A DNA stretch of 64,000 nt from assembly GCA_005406025.1 (NCBI GenBank), contig BGZK01000076.1, positions 763,941 to 827,940 of the forward strand, read 5' to 3'. The notes beneath the pieces are model-generated. The model had not been told where the DNA came from and did no database searches. It saw only the letters and a program-made list of their open reading frames with translations. Below are positions 1-11,947 of this stretch, piece after piece (within the stretch, counting starts at the first letter, position 1; the number at the start of each line of letters is the position of its first letter). This stretch comes from Eumeta japonica. Taxonomy: Eukaryota > Arthropoda > Insecta > Lepidoptera > Psychidae. The position numbers and the translations under genes are program-made.

Positions 1-789
1 CGTGTTTGGTGACGTAAAATGATGGTGCTAACCTCAGCGTCATGATTTAAGATTCCGCTGCGAAACCCATGCGGAAACGACTCGAGTAGTCATAAACGCA
101 CAGTAATTTATGACCGTAATTGAGTAATGATTAAATTGGCGCCTTCTGAAACATAATTTAATTGTACAACGACATTTAAAAAATAAATCATATAATCAGG
201 TAATCTCTCGTTATTTAATTGCAAATTTAGTAGTTCATGCTATAACCTAATAAAGATTTATAAAAATGCCTTTCACATATAAAAGTAACAAGAAACTGTT
301 TGGTCGAAAAATATAAGCAACGACTTGAGTGTTTTAAAGATAACCGTCTAATGTTCAATATCAACATATTAATTATCAATATATACTTATTACAAAATTA
401 ACAATTTCGATTGCAATAGAAAATAAACTTTGGTAGATAAATTTAAAATATGTAGTTTTTGAACGTTTACAATATTTTTTATAATTCTATAATTTCATTA
501 TTATTAATATATTGATTAATTTAATTCTATTGTGAATATATTGTATGTAACATACGGATAAATCGAAATTTTGAAGATCTCCATTACATGGATTATTAGA
601 AAGCTTATTTTTAACTTATTTGTCATATACAATTTACAGAACAGTAAATAATCTATAAACATTGATTTAACTATTAACGATAATACGATGCATAACGAGC
701 CGGAGTTAAACGGATTTACTCAAAAAATATTTGTGATAAAATTTGTGTTCTACAATAAATTTTAATATATACGTATAAATGGATTTCAA
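1..789. other. AT-rich stretch, no gene seen
   Basis: Both strands are dense in stop codons and no protein family, RNA gene or clear repeat is visible. It is probably intergenic or intronic. Confidence 0.5.
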
Positions 790-1423
790 GGTTCCGTAGC
801 CAAAATGACAATAACGAAACCTTCATAATTTCGTCATGTCGGTCTGTTCGTATGTCACAGGCATTTTACTCAAAAACTACAAATTGTGTATTGATAACAT
901 TCGGATTACAGGTTTATAAAATACACTTTAAGCTTTCTAAGCAATTTTTGGTTAAGAGAATATTTTAGGAAATGATCGTTCCGAAAGTAGCATAAATCAT
1001 GTCGCCCCCTTTATTTTTAAACCGAATATCCAAAATATAAAAAATATATATAAAAATAAACCTCAATAAATAGTTACATAAAAATATTTTCAACGGAATC
1101 GGCTATACCGTTTTTTAGTTATTACCGAAAAACTGCATTTCTCAAGAAAAGGATGTAAATGTCATGAACATACGCTTTTTTGCTGGTGCCTTTTTAACAT
1201 TGTATTTTTTTTACATTTTGAGACTAGAAAGTGTTTTAAGTCACGGCTAAGTCAGCACTGTTAGTTTAAGAGTAATAGTCGACATATCTACTCGTTTCTC
1301 TAGTTATAGGCGACTAAGTGCTTGTACCTACTATGTACGGGAAAAAAAAGGTGTAATAACGTAGTTTTTTTTCCGTCGGCACCCTACGCTAACCGTGGTT
1401 CGAAATGCTATTGGCCGGTTTTT
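790..1423 (+). repeat. Dispersed lepidopteran-type repeat R1, copy A
   Basis: The stretch starts 'ggttccgtagccaaaatg', runs through 'cgtatgtcacaggcattttactcaaaaactac' in pieces, continues with 'gttattaccgaaaaactgcatttctcaa' and 'agttataggcgactaagtgc', and ends 'ttggccggttttt'. The same landmarks occur in the same order at 17901-18618 and, for the 3' part, at 36175-36740. No coding capacity is left. The type is one I know as very common in moth and butterfly genomes, where it often flanks or interrupts genes. I cannot assign it to a named superfamily from sequence alone. Confidence 0.7.
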
Positions 1424-2367
1424 CATCGTCATTATTGAAAAAGTACTGAATCTATATAAGACTGGGTATTTAAGACGCAAGCGTTTGAAGATGGTTTTAA
1501 ACGACGTATGATATCAAGCGCTAATGTTAAACGGATCATCGTCAAATTTTGAATAAAAGTATATTATGTCTTCAAGTAGAATATATAGAATATATACAAG
1601 TAAAATATAGCAAAAATGGTAATTTGTTATCACTAACGACAATGCCGACGGGAGGACAAATATCGGCATTCGGTCCGGTACTAGAATTGAGAGTGGGATC
1701 AGTACCGGATCGGGGAGTGGAACTAGAATTAACAACGAGAACACGCGATTGGAATTAAAATTGTAAACGCGCAATCGCCCGATGTAAAGGACGAAGGAAC
1801 TCATTCTTCAGTCCGCGCAAACGAAACCGCAGGCACATTTAAATCATATGGAAAACTTCACCGTCTTTAAATTTTAATTTAAGCCCAGCGAGGCGGGCAC
1901 GTAACGGCTACCTTACAGTTATAAATGAACATCTTATTTCGTATCTGATAATATCACAAATTAAAAGAAAAACTAACAACTTGAAATTTTATGCAGATAA
2001 TGCAGAGGACTTTTTCGATCTTGACAATATTAGTGCAAGGAAATTTTCAATGCTTATGATGTACCCACAGAAGGAACTTCGAGCTTTATAATCACACACA
2101 GCACAAGTCGACGAGACCGAAATGAACATGACGAAATCGCAGTAGGTAACTACCGTTGCTCGTGACCTTTGCCGTGACGTCTGGCGAAATTACAATATCG
2201 ATTAGTTGCAGACGGTCAAACTTCGGAACTCGACGACAATAACATTCTTCGATCGGTTTCTTATTAACATATGAGGTTTGTACACTAAAACATTTAGTTT
2301 TCTCTTTTTAAGGATCCGGCATTGCGATAATCTCGATAATTCTCCTACCTACTACTACTGAATCGGA
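1424..2367. other. Intergenic stretch, no gene seen
   Basis: Open frames here are short and overlapping, without motifs. The open frame at 1549-1758 has no recognisable domain and an opposing open frame covers the same bases. Confidence 0.45.
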
Positions 2368-2433
2368 AGTCTTTATTTTCTGCTATTAAAAGTTTTTATT
2401 TTCTACTACTAAAAGTTTTTATTTTCTACTGCT
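2368..2433 (+). repeat. Short tandem repeat, ~23 bp unit, about 3 copies
   Basis: Three adjacent units of the form 'agtttttattttctactactaaa' (given in two parts: agtttttattttc + tactactaaa) differ at only a few positions. Slippage-type expansion is the simplest origin. Confidence 0.8.
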
Positions 2434-3659
2434 GCAACGCCGAACGAATCGAGTCCGACAAAAAAATTTACTCCAGGGTTCAATTCTCGAGGGAAAGACC
2501 TTTAATTTGATAAAGTAAAGGGTACCAAATCTGTTGGCCTCGTTTATTACAATGAATATTTAGGTAAATTTATAAAGTTGATATTTAGGGACATAGAAAT
2601 TAAATTTACAGACCTAAAACGCACCTAATCAAAGACACGGTATGACGAAAATCACTATTTACAAGAGCATGATTAATATTGTATAGTCGCTAACCTGATC
2701 TAAAACTGAAGAAAAAAAAAGGACTAACAATTTAAGATTCGAATACGGATGGCTATTTTTCACTCGGACACGCCACACTATGGAAAATAACAAGTATAAA
2801 ACTTCCTCGAAGACTTCGGAATGGCCGCATAGGACGGTTCTCTCCCACAGTACAATGACTCATGCATATAATATACTGAAACCAGTTAACGAGGTCAATT
2901 CGCCATCCCAGACGACGCGGCGCACGACGTATTCGGCCATCTCGGGCCAATGCATACGAAACGCGTTCCAGATACGGGCGCGGGCGCAGGTCCGTGGCGA
3001 AAGTTGTTTTTGTTCGACACGTATGAAATATTTTACGCAACACGCCAGCCTCGCCATTTTTTTTTTCTACCACACCGAACCGTATAGGTCAACAAGGAAA
3101 AACATACAAACAAACCTGATCCGCGGCAGGCAGCACCACGACGGCTTTACGCCAACATAACAAACCCATCGACTACTTATCCGTCGCGATTGTCATACGC
3201 AATAATTAGATTTAACTAGTCCGAGGTCGTCTTTATCGGCATTTCGTTTTCCATTTTAACCCAGTGCACGGCAACGACCACGTTTTACGGTATCTCCAAA
3301 TTATTTCAATAAATTTCAATTCTTGTGCGATAACATCGCTCAATATTACAAACATAATAATATATTGACATTCAGATAAGTGAAAACGCACGAAACTCTT
3401 CGTAGACGTTACTGTTGCTCGACGAACGACAACGCAACGCGATTCGAATGTGTACGAGGATTCCGAATATAAAATATTCGGAATATTTATAAACAAACAT
3501 GTTCATCTCCACGACGATGAATAGACCGTCAATAGCAGAGTAAACATCGTTTGCATCGTCGCTAAGAAAAACGAAACATACTAATACAAATACAAACATA
3601 GCCGTGGAAGATATATAAGTGGACTCCTTAGGCACAAATGGATGTCACCCAGTACGTAC
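2434..3659. other. Mixed-composition stretch with a small hairpin
   Basis: No gene is recognised. Open frames on both strands at 2753-3160 overlap in a moderately GC-rich patch and shadow one another. At 3460-3484 there is a perfect 11-bp inverted repeat (attccgaatat / atattcggaat) with a 3-nt loop. Confidence 0.4.
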
Positions 3660-3960
3660 TCGTGCAGGTCATTCTATCGGGACGTATGACGACGATCGCG
3701 GCACGGCGGTGGAACACATCGAGATCTTAATGACGAAAAAAAATTGATAAGGAGACCGCCCCGAACGCGGATACGGCGCGCACACGGGCACGAGAAGCGA
3801 CCGTCCGCACACGAACACCGAACGCACACGGCGACACGCCAGAAATAGCACGGACGATAGAGCAAACAGATACACACGGGCGGAATACGCTCCGTGCACG
3901 CACGGCACACATCGGCGCACGCGAGCGGTCGCTGTCGAGTCGTCAGCGGTCATGAATAAA
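3660..3960. other. CpG-rich block, possible promoter or 5'-UTR
   Basis: This block is rich in C, G and CpG against an AT-rich background and contains many 'cacac/cgcac' steps. Several minus-strand open frames cross it in different frames, which is what GC-rich, stop-poor DNA gives by chance. A regulatory or untranslated role is an inference from composition only. Plus-strand ATG codons follow just downstream at about 3952, but their open frame is only some 50 codons and has no motif. Confidence 0.25.
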
Positions 3961-4429
3961 ACACAAATCAAAAAGAAAACGTGTATGTATGTAATTATTT
4001 ATGCGAGCGAGCCTTTCGAAGCGATCGCTAGTGTTAGAAGATTTACGAATATTTCCTTGTATTCGGAAAATACGTGGAAAATACCCGTACCTACAACAAA
4101 TCACAGATACTAGAAGCAAGAAGAAACATCAAAAATTAATGGATGTCACAAATATTGGCATAAACTACAAACGAATCATCAGCCGATATAAATAATAGTA
4201 TAGAAAGAAAGATGAAAAACAACTGATTTCAACACGTTTGTAAATAAGATCAGCTTTAAAATAATGAAAATAGAAATTTTAAACAAATATTTTCCCTTAA
4301 ATTTAAAAACGATACGCTGTGAAACTCTAATAACGAGATGTTTTTCTCGTGCATATTCCAAATTTTCAAGATTCTCGCATAAACAAACTAGTTTTGCACG
4401 CGGACTCACCTAATTTCATGACAAACATG
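3961..4429. other. AT-rich stretch, no gene seen
   Basis: Only short open frames without recognisable domains are present on either strand. Confidence 0.4.
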
Positions 4430-4795
4430 TCTCGGGAGCGCGAAGCCCTCGGCCCGAGAGCCGGATACAGCCCAGCGGAATCCACGTTAGGCAAATGCGA
4501 CGGTATCACTGCAACGATCCACAAAACACTGGAACATCTTACAAAGCACTAGCTCGCACAAAGACGTCCGACGATCTGCGGCACGGCAGCTGACCGGGGA
4601 GGGGGGACAAAAAAAACGCTACGAAACGTCCAATCGACTCGAAGCGCGGCCACCGACTGAACGCCGTTGGCGGTGATGGCGCTCACTATCTGGGCTGGTT
4701 GGTGACGCGCGCGCCGACTTCACAGTTTTATACCGCTCACCAGACAGCGCCGCGGATGAACATCTAAGAGCGGTTTAACGCGGACGAAGGTGCTT
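4430..4795 (-). promoter_or_regulatory. CpG-rich block with a TATA-like box on the minus strand
   Basis: The block is GC- and CpG-rich. Read on the minus strand, 'ggtataaaactg' (plus strand about 4723-4734) resembles a TATA box and is followed by GC-rich sequence containing 'ttcagtcggt', an initiator-like motif, though farther downstream than the usual 30 bp. This would fit the promoter of a gene transcribed leftward. No coding exon is identified downstream, so the call is weak. Confidence 0.22.
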
Positions 4796-6437
4796 TTCAA
4801 GTAGCTTGACAAGATCTTTAATGGCTAGAGCAACGAAATATATGCATTTTATCTTGCTCGTAATTTCTCTTACAGGAAAACAAAATTTTCTTTCGTACAC
4901 ACTTTCTGCGATTTTAAAAAATACTTTGTTTTCCTCTGGAACGGCATCACGTCACCTACGTCACGTTAACCCTGCCTCCAGCATGTTAAATCGGACAATT
5001 TGAAAGGGGAATGCCAAGCCGCCATAGTCACTCCGGCCTTGGGTGCACACACTGAAAACAGTGTCCAAATGACAATATGCAATAACAATAATGCTTAGGC
5101 TAAGGACTCAGTTATAAAAAAGTCGGTGTTTTAAAGTTATAAACAGTTTCAATTTTAAAAATAAAACAGGCTTTTACAATACTACTTCACTTGTTTTACA
5201 TCACTTGCCTTAAAAACAATAGTAGGTAATAACCTACACAAATCGATCAACAAACGTCATTCATCTTGTGCGTCATACACCACTAAGACTTCATCCAAAA
5301 ACTGAGCTGGTGGAGAAATATAACTTTGATGCCGTGCACACCTCAGGTACCAGATAAACGTTATTACATGAACACGACATTCTACCGTTCGTCTACGGAC
5401 TATGCAGTTGCAATGCGGCTGATGTCGATTCCAATTTCGCGCTGGGGTCGTCATTGGAAACAGAAACTGCATCCACATTCAAGTCTTGGCCAGAAGATTT
5501 TTTGGTATCAGTGTCCATTTACAATGCCAAATCATTAGATTTTAGAAAACAAAATAAAATACAGTACACAACAAAACAACTTCACGTAAAACTCGCAAGC
5601 ATTTGACGGTCACTGTCAACTAATGTCAAATGTCAGTTTTTCTGATTTAGCGTGAGACGCGTTGCCATTTCCTATGCAAAATCGATAAGTCGATATCGAA
5701 GTTTATCCGAACGGTAATCAGAAATTTTTATTCCAAGGGGTCATTCGTGATACTCATTCATCATTTTTAATAGTTTTTGCTTTGTCCACATTAAGACGAA
5801 AAAGAGTTGATAACAATCATCCATTACTCTTCCATTTATCGTCGATTACTTTTCGATAGTGATTAATGGTAACACTGGTGCAGCCATTTAAATACAGTTT
5901 ATTTGTTGCAATAATAAGCCCAACTAGTAGTGATAAATGAATATTGCCTAAATTTAACAAATAATAAATAAAGAATATTAAGTAAACGTTATATGTTGTA
6001 CGTTTTGGAGCACAGTCTGACATTCTCCTTCATTTCTTGAGAAGGAAATGACATCTGCAAATAAGTGAATGGACACAGACGCAAAGTTTTTAAGTAAACT
6101 TATTAGGGATATATTTTTGGAAGATGTCATTATCCTCGAGAGGACGTGGACGCGATTGACACAAAGACACTTACAAGGAAATCTTTAAAGCTCGCTAAGA
6201 CACAAAAGTGACTAATACGTATTTTCTTTTTTATCCTACATGACAGACCACGAACATATAATATATACAATGAGTGTGGAGCAAAATAAGATGATTGGTC
6301 GACTTTTTTACTTAACAACGGCCTATTGTAAGAAAGACAACATTGATTCTTAACAAGAATGTTTATTGTCAAATACGTAAAAAAATAGTCATAGTAATTA
6401 ATGTATTTAACCGTGTGGAAAAAATGTCGCACACGCA
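4796..6437. other. Intergenic stretch, no gene seen
   Basis: The open frames at 4806-5003, 5257-5538 and 5817-6023 are short, overlap frames on the other strand and show no motif. No RNA gene or clear repeat was found. Confidence 0.4.
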
Positions 6438-6598
<161 letters not shown>

Positions 6599-6699
6599 TG
6601 ATTGCAATTAGACAACCTATTAGAGTTTCCAAACAAACATACAAAATTTTATAGGTGTATGTATGTATGTTCATATGTTTTATCAAGTATTTTTCCGAA

Positions 6700-6830
6700 A
6701 TTATTAATCGGATTGTGACCATTCTTTATTAGTTTATATTCACTTCAACTTAGAGAATAGCGTAGTGTCATCAAAATCAGTTCAGTAGTTTTTAAGACAT
6801 GGATTAATACACGAGCACGATAAGCGTTTT
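6700..6830 (+). repeat. Retrotransposon-tail-like dispersed repeat fragment
   Basis: The sequence 'catcaaaatcagttcagtag' followed by 'tttttaagacatgg' resembles the short conserved phrase near the 3' end of widespread insect non-LTR-type repeats (consensus like 'aaaatcggttcagtagtttt'). Related phrases occur at about 19990-20050 and 38935-39000. The element class is an inference. Confidence 0.35.
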
Positions 6831-7639
6831 ATCGATACGAGCTATGTGGGTGGTATCTATGAGCAAACATCTCAAAACCTTGTCAAATTCTAGTGCACAC
6901 AAGAAACATTAATAAATAAAAATGTCCGAAACCAAACTGACTTCACGGTACAAATGCATCACGAATTCATAAAATTAATAAAAGTGGCAAGCCATGCGAT
7001 ACGAGCTGCGGGAGTGGAATATTATTACTCAAGGGCAATTACAGTTTTTTTTTTCTTAAAACTAAAAATTACTAAATAAATACAAATTATGAGAAAATGT
7101 ATTTAAACATATACAAAAGTAACCATCACCGACAAAATCAAAAGTATTAGATACGAAATAAATTAGGGGCCTACAATTTTTTTGAAGTCGGTGCAAAATA
7201 CAAAACCTAATAAGAACGGCAAATTTTAACCGGGAGACTTAAATACCATTTTGTATTTGAACAACTATAGGTACGTGAGTAACGATGCAACATGGTCGAA
7301 CAATGATGCACAGACGACAAAATGAATCATGCATGCGAATTTATGAATGGAGTTGCGGTCGCAACGTCAGACCGAAGTAAGGGCAGAACCGAGTTTACGG
7401 ACCACGATGTCTTCAACTCGATATGACCGACAAGTTGTTCATTGTTGAATACTGAGGACGGTAGATGCAGAAAACGAAAATAGAAGGGCCTGTATCTAAT
7501 AACTGAAATATTTATTTTTTTTTTGTTCTGAAATCTAGAACAAAATCATTAGGATTTAATCTAAAAATCACATTGTTAATGATACTTCTTATAACAATCT
7601 AGTCCGGTACTTATTATAGGCATACCTCGAAGTTTGTTT
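6831..7639. other. Intergenic stretch, no gene seen
   Basis: AT-rich with no open frame of note, no repeat copy recognised within the window and no RNA gene seen. Confidence 0.4.
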
Positions 7640-7745
7640 GTAGGATCCATTAGGAACAAGGAACCCTTATAGTTTCGCCATGTCCGTTCGTTTATCTATT
7701 TGTCTATCCGCGGCTTAGTTTAGAGACTCATTGTCCTAGAATTTG
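7640..7745 (+). repeat. Repeat R1, 5' fragment (copy E)
   Basis: The segment 'ggaacccttatagtttcgcc' followed by 'atgtccgttcgtttatctat' matches the 5' end of the R1 copies at 17901 and 31961. The similarity fades after about 7745, where a variant body interrupted by AT-rich simple sequence may continue toward 8200. Confidence 0.55.
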
Positions 7746-7784
7746 AAATAGATATACATTCCAATATATATCTGAAATATATAT

Positions 7785-7785
<1 letters not shown>

Positions 7786-7836
<51 letters not shown>
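7786..7836 (+). repeat. (TA)n microsatellite
   Basis: Perfect to near-perfect TA dinucleotide run, immediately upstream of the hairpin at 7840-7885. Confidence 0.9.
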
Positions 7837-7837
<1 letters not shown>

Positions 7838-7839
7838 TT

Positions 7840-7885
7840 GTATATACATTTTTTACAATTTATACATTGTAAAAAATGTATATAC
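7840..7885. repeat. Perfect 20-bp inverted repeat (hairpin)
   Basis: The left arm 'gtatatacattttttacaat' (7840-7859) is the exact reverse complement of 'attgtaaaaaatgtatatac' (7866-7885), with a 6-nt loop. It abuts a TA tract, so a replication-slippage or template-switch origin is likely. Further A/T runs follow. Confidence 0.9.
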
Positions 7886-8412
7886 AAAAAATATATATTT
7901 TTTAAATTTTTTCAAAAAAATTTTTTTAAGGTACCTCCTCTATAGGTAGTAGTAATGATTTCTTTTTCTTGTTTATCCCAGTGTGGGATCATAGAATAAG
8001 TCATTCAAAAACAATGCGGGTCTGTGGAAAACATTTTTCGATTTAGAGATCCGTTTACAAAATATTAGGCTTTAAAATGCTAATTTTTGATAGAGTGTGC
8101 CCCCCTCCCCTGCCGCTTAATAGTTATTATTAGATATATGAAAAATTCACGGTGGTAGTATATATAACGAAATTAAAAAGAAAACCATCATAGGTAAGTA
8201 GAATTTAGAAGTTAAAGAGTAATAATCGACAACTTTGGAGTAGTGTAATGGGAAATTTAGTACAAAATAAGATTCGAATGAAGTGATTTGCATTGTCTTT
8301 CAAATATTATAAAAGTTGTATTAGTTGGAATAATCTTTATTTTAAACGGCCTTTATATGTTTTTCAAATCGAACACTTTCCGTAATGGTAAAGCTTAGAC
8401 ATCTGTTTTGTA
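7886..8412. other. AT-rich stretch before mariner copy A1
   Basis: Mostly low-complexity A/T sequence. A C-rich patch 'gtgcccccctcccctgccgc' lies near 8098. No coding sequence is seen. Confidence 0.35.
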
Positions 8413-9176
8413 CGTCAAGCGCGTTATAAGTTTCTGGAACTGGTCACTTACATAAACAATATTGAAAAAGTAATTACTACATTTGAAAATAGAAAATGAC
8501 TGTAGACTACAGTTTTTTTTCGTTTAACTGGCAATTGTTTTTACATTGTGGCGTCATTTTAAAAATTGCGTATTTTGGTCACAATGGATTCAAATGATAT
8601 AAATTTTTGTAATGTTTATTTCTATAATTTTAAGTGTAATTTGACAACTCAGCAGAGCACCGCTCGGCTTAAAACTTCTTTTGGTGATGAAGTACCATGC
8701 AAGACGACTATTTATAACTGGTTTGCAGAATTCAAGCGCGGTCGTGTCAATCTCAGTGACGAATTTCATGACGGTTGCCCGTCTACCGCTATGAATAGGA
8801 AAAACGTCGATACTATGCGCCGTATGATCGAAACAGACAGACGTGTGACCTAGCATGAGCTTCGGGTATCCTTAGGCGTAGGCATGAGTCAAATGTAATC
8901 AATACTACACAACAATTAGGGTATGAGAAAGGTGTGTTTGCGGTGGATTCCACACAATTTGACTGAGGTTCAAGAAACGGACCGTGTCACCAACCACAAC
9001 CAACGAAAGCGACTGAAATCGACCAAAGTGGCGCGCGAGCGAAGTGCCTCGAAGTGGATGATTGTTTCTTTTTTTAATCAAACTAGACACGTGGCTACTG
9101 TTGCTTCGGGGAATTGTCGTACCGTGAATAGTGATTGGTATAGGACCATTTGTTTGCCGAAAGTTATTGACGAATT

Positions 9177-9226
9177 CCGTAAAAATAGCCGTAAACGTGA
9201 TACGACGTTTACGGTTATTTTTACGG
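9177..9226. repeat. Fold-back (22-bp inverted repeat) inside mariner copy A1
   Basis: The arms 9177-9198 and 9205-9226 are reverse complements at 21 of 22 positions with a 6-nt loop. The corresponding place in copy A2 (about 59068-59105) has only the left arm and then goes directly to the HHDNA codons, so the right arm is an added inverted copy. Confidence 0.85.
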
Positions 9227-9402
9227 AGTTTAAATCTTATACCACGACAATGCCAGTTCTCACACGGCCAAATAGACAAACAAATTTTTGAAGGAGAAAA
9301 ACTTAGAATTTATGAGCAATCTTGCACACAGTGCCGACTTGGCACCTTGTGTGTTTTATTATTAAAAAAAAAAATCAATGTGGTGTCGTGGGATACCAGG
9401 TA

Positions 9403-10096
9403 GGAACGAAGTTCCTTCGGCTAATGTAGAATCGACACAATTTGCAAAAAAAAAAATCGTGCTCACTTTTATGTAGGTTTTCTTGACTTTTCTCTTAAAT
9501 TTTGCTGATTACTTTTTATTTAAGTACAGGAAAGTATTTAGGAAATTCAGTATTTTAGGAAATAAAATAAATTACGTAAAATAAAAAAAAATCGTAATTC
9601 AAATTATCAACTAAAATAACAAAATATGTCTCTTTATTTTTGTTTGACAACACAAAATTACATAGAAATAGATTAATTTCCCACTTTTATCACTGTCAAT
9701 TGCATTCAAGTTCACTTGCCATTGTTACTATATTTATTATTGTTTTGACGATTTGAAATTATATGAAAATAAACGTGACTACTCACGAGTAAAATGTATC
9801 TATAATGTGAATATTAGCCACGTGCTTGTCCATGAATTCATGAGTATATACTATGCATTGGCGGGGTGGAGTGGTAATAGAGAGAGAAGGAATGAGAGAA
9901 CGAAAAGAAAGAGGGAGAAAGAGAAAGGTATTATACACTACTCGCTTGTGTATACGACTGTCGCGCCTGCGCACGTCTCATTTAACGGTTTTATTCCACG
10001 GACTTTTTCTTACGGTTTTACTATCACACTTTTTTCAGTTCGGTCGCGCAGCAAAATCCCTATCTCCTCCAAGCCCGCCGTAAGGAACTTCGTTCC
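9403..10096. mobile_element. Non-autonomous TIR element nested in mariner copy A1
   Basis: The left end 'ggaacgaagttccttcggc' and the right end, reverse complemented 'ggaacgaagttccttacggc', share 15 identical terminal bases. The ~694 bp between them replaces a few dozen codons of the mariner transposase C-terminus. There is no transposase-like open frame inside. The frames at 9753-10112 overlap on both strands without motifs. A related end occurs at 51554-51573. The superfamily is unknown and the target-site duplication could not be fixed. Confidence 0.65.
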
Positions 10097-10264
10097 AATA
10101 AAGAACCAATAAGGGAAGGGCATAAATGTTTTCAAAATTGATTTATTTGTATGATAAAGTGTATTTATGCTAACAGAGAATATTTTGAGAAACAATAAAT
10201 TCGTTTTTGACGATTTATACTCATTTTTTCTCAATCATTCCGGAAATTTTCAGTGCACCCCCCG

Positions 10265-10439
10265 TAATTTATAAAAAGTAATGCGATATAAACAATACCT
10301 AGTAAATACAAAAAAGCCCTTGCGATTGATTGCAAAATTTCGCACAAATATATGTACTGAAAAAACATAGCCTCGCGATAGGCATTAAAACTGTAATAGT
10401 TTTTTTTTTGTACAACATATACGGTACCCTAAAACCATT
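10265..10439. other. AT-rich spacer
   Basis: No feature is seen. Confidence 0.4.
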
Positions 10440-10720
10440 TTCAACGTCATTCGTCGAGATCGAAGGCGGCCGGCCGGCGGGTACGTGATCCCAGGCACGA
10501 GCCCCGGGGCCGGAGCGGCGAGTGCTCGCGTGACGGCCACACCGAGCCGATGCAATAGGAAAACTGCGGTGTTTTCGCACGTGTCCGAATTTTAACGGCC
10601 GCCGCGACAACGATCTCGGCACGTCCGACGCGCCGCCGCATCAGAGCTCCGGCCGAAAAAGCCTCGCGCCGTTCGATTTGTCGCCCCGTCGTTGTGACGA
10701 CGCTCGCCCGTGCGCTTGAG
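10440..10720. other. CpG-rich block, possible first-exon or promoter region
   Basis: One of the most GC-rich stretches in the window (many cggccg and gccgcc steps). A minus-strand frame of 114 codons (10447-10791) and an overlapping one of 107 codons cross it. Neither has a recognisable domain, and arginine- and alanine-rich frames are expected in such DNA. Regulatory or 5'-UTR function is inferred from composition only. Confidence 0.25.
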
Positions 10721-11947
10721 ACTTTTGACGAACTGATCGGTATATATTTTTGTAGGCGGCAGCGCGACGCAAAAGGAGCGTGGTTTATCATGCTGTATAT
10801 GTATTTATGTACGTATGTTTGTTCTTTTGTGGTGCTCTAGTGACCACCGGCGCGTGGATCAGTTTTGATGATTCTTTCGACAATCGATTTGTCTTAATCT
10901 TGTGAGTGTCACTAAATATATGACAGAAAATAAAATTCAATACGGCGATAACTAGACGCTATACTGTGGAAAGGATAAAATGAAAATTGACGTACTATTT
11001 TAAGCGAAATATTACTGAATTGATTTTTGAAAATCACCTTTAGGTTTCTTTACTTATCTTTCATTTTGAATGACCATTTAGTATCCATAATGATTTAAAT
11101 TTGTTAGCAAAGTTTTTATAAAGTCGTATAATAAGGTCCTATTAACGTGAAAAATAACTATTATAGTATAATTCAACGTAACTCTTAAAATTGAATGACA
11201 AACCCAAAGTTTTATTCTTTCAAAGATAGTTCTAACGATCGCTTACCCGAAGCGTTGTGCTTAATACAGTGAGAAAAAAAAAACATAATTAAGACTAAAT
11301 AAATAATAAAAAATTGGTACAATATTAATTATTAATAGATAACAATATATCGATAAAGGAAATCTTTCACGACTGTTACAACGAGACACGTCGCTGACAC
11401 CGCTAATGAGAGACCGAGGCGTGCATGCTAGAGTCGCGGCGAGTAAGGAAACTCGAATCCGACGCCCCCGACTGCAAATGTTTATCACATTTGATGGGGT
11501 GACTTTTTACATCTTCTTGTTTCCATCTTTTCTTTTACATCTTTTTTTTTCTTTTACGTTTACGCGGGCAGGTTTTCTTTATTTTTTTTATGATCTCATG
11601 ATTATTATTTGAATGAGGAAGCAAAGACAGTTTTTTTTGTTTAAAATATGGCCTTTTTTTTCCAAAAAGAAATTGAAAAATACAATAAAGCCCTCAATTA
11701 TATTATAGTATGATATATGTAAACTATCAATACGCTGTATTTTTTATATGTTATTAGGTGTATTTTAATACATATTTTAAAATACAGTTTTATTAAAGTC
11801 ACCAAAAACCAAATGGCAAAGCGTGGCAAGAGTCTAAAAAGAGTCTAGCCTAAAAAGCTTTGAAACTCTACCACCAAAATTCAATCTTTAACTTTCACCT
11901 CATAGAATAATATGTTTAGTAACCTAAGCACTGAATACTAATTTTTA
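10721..11947. other. Intergenic stretch, no gene seen
   Basis: AT-rich sequence with poly-T runs near 11510-11660. The short opposing open frames at 11261-11612 have no motif. Confidence 0.4.

Larger units (their letters stand above)
8584..10198 (+). pseudogene. mariner transposase remnant (family A, copy 1)
   Basis: From the ATG at 8584 the first ~90 codons are open and give the N-terminal DNA-binding half typical of insect mariners, with the segments 'CKTTIYNWFAEFKRGR' and 'DTMRRMIETDRRVT', before a stop at about 8851. Further downstream 'LRWIPHNLTE', 'VARERSASK', 'NCRTVNSDWY' and 'ICLPKVIDE' continue in shifted frames. The segment normally holding the first catalytic Asp is deleted. The second (HDNA) survives, and the third reads LAPCV instead of LAPCD (Asp to Val). 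A fold-back mutation lies at 9177-9226. After the nested insertion, the C-terminus reappears ('CIYANREYFEKQ', stop 10196-10198). It cannot encode a working enzyme. Confidence 0.85.
8413..10264 (+). mobile_element. mariner-like DNA transposon, family A copy 1, decayed and with a nested insertion
   Basis: The left end reads 'TA-cgtcaagcgcgttataag-tttctggaactgg', and the right end, reverse complemented, reads 'TA-cggggggtgcactgaaaa-tttccggaatg'. These are imperfect terminal inverted repeats, each flanked by the TA that mariners duplicate on insertion. The copy at 58213-59760 shares both ends and the transposase between them. The intact family should be about 1.25 kb. This copy is longer because of a ~690 bp insertion (9403-10096) and shorter inside because of a deletion in the catalytic core. 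It is non-functional and could only ever be moved by a related transposase. Confidence 0.85.

Noticed and set aside
8905..9279. 124-codon minus-strand open frame opposite the mariner
   Set aside because: It is the shadow of the transposase on the other strand, extended by the fold-back mutation.
10299..10791. Two minus-strand frames of 107 and 114 codons
   Set aside because: They overlap each other in different frames across a CpG-rich block that is simply poor in stop codons. No domain was recognised.
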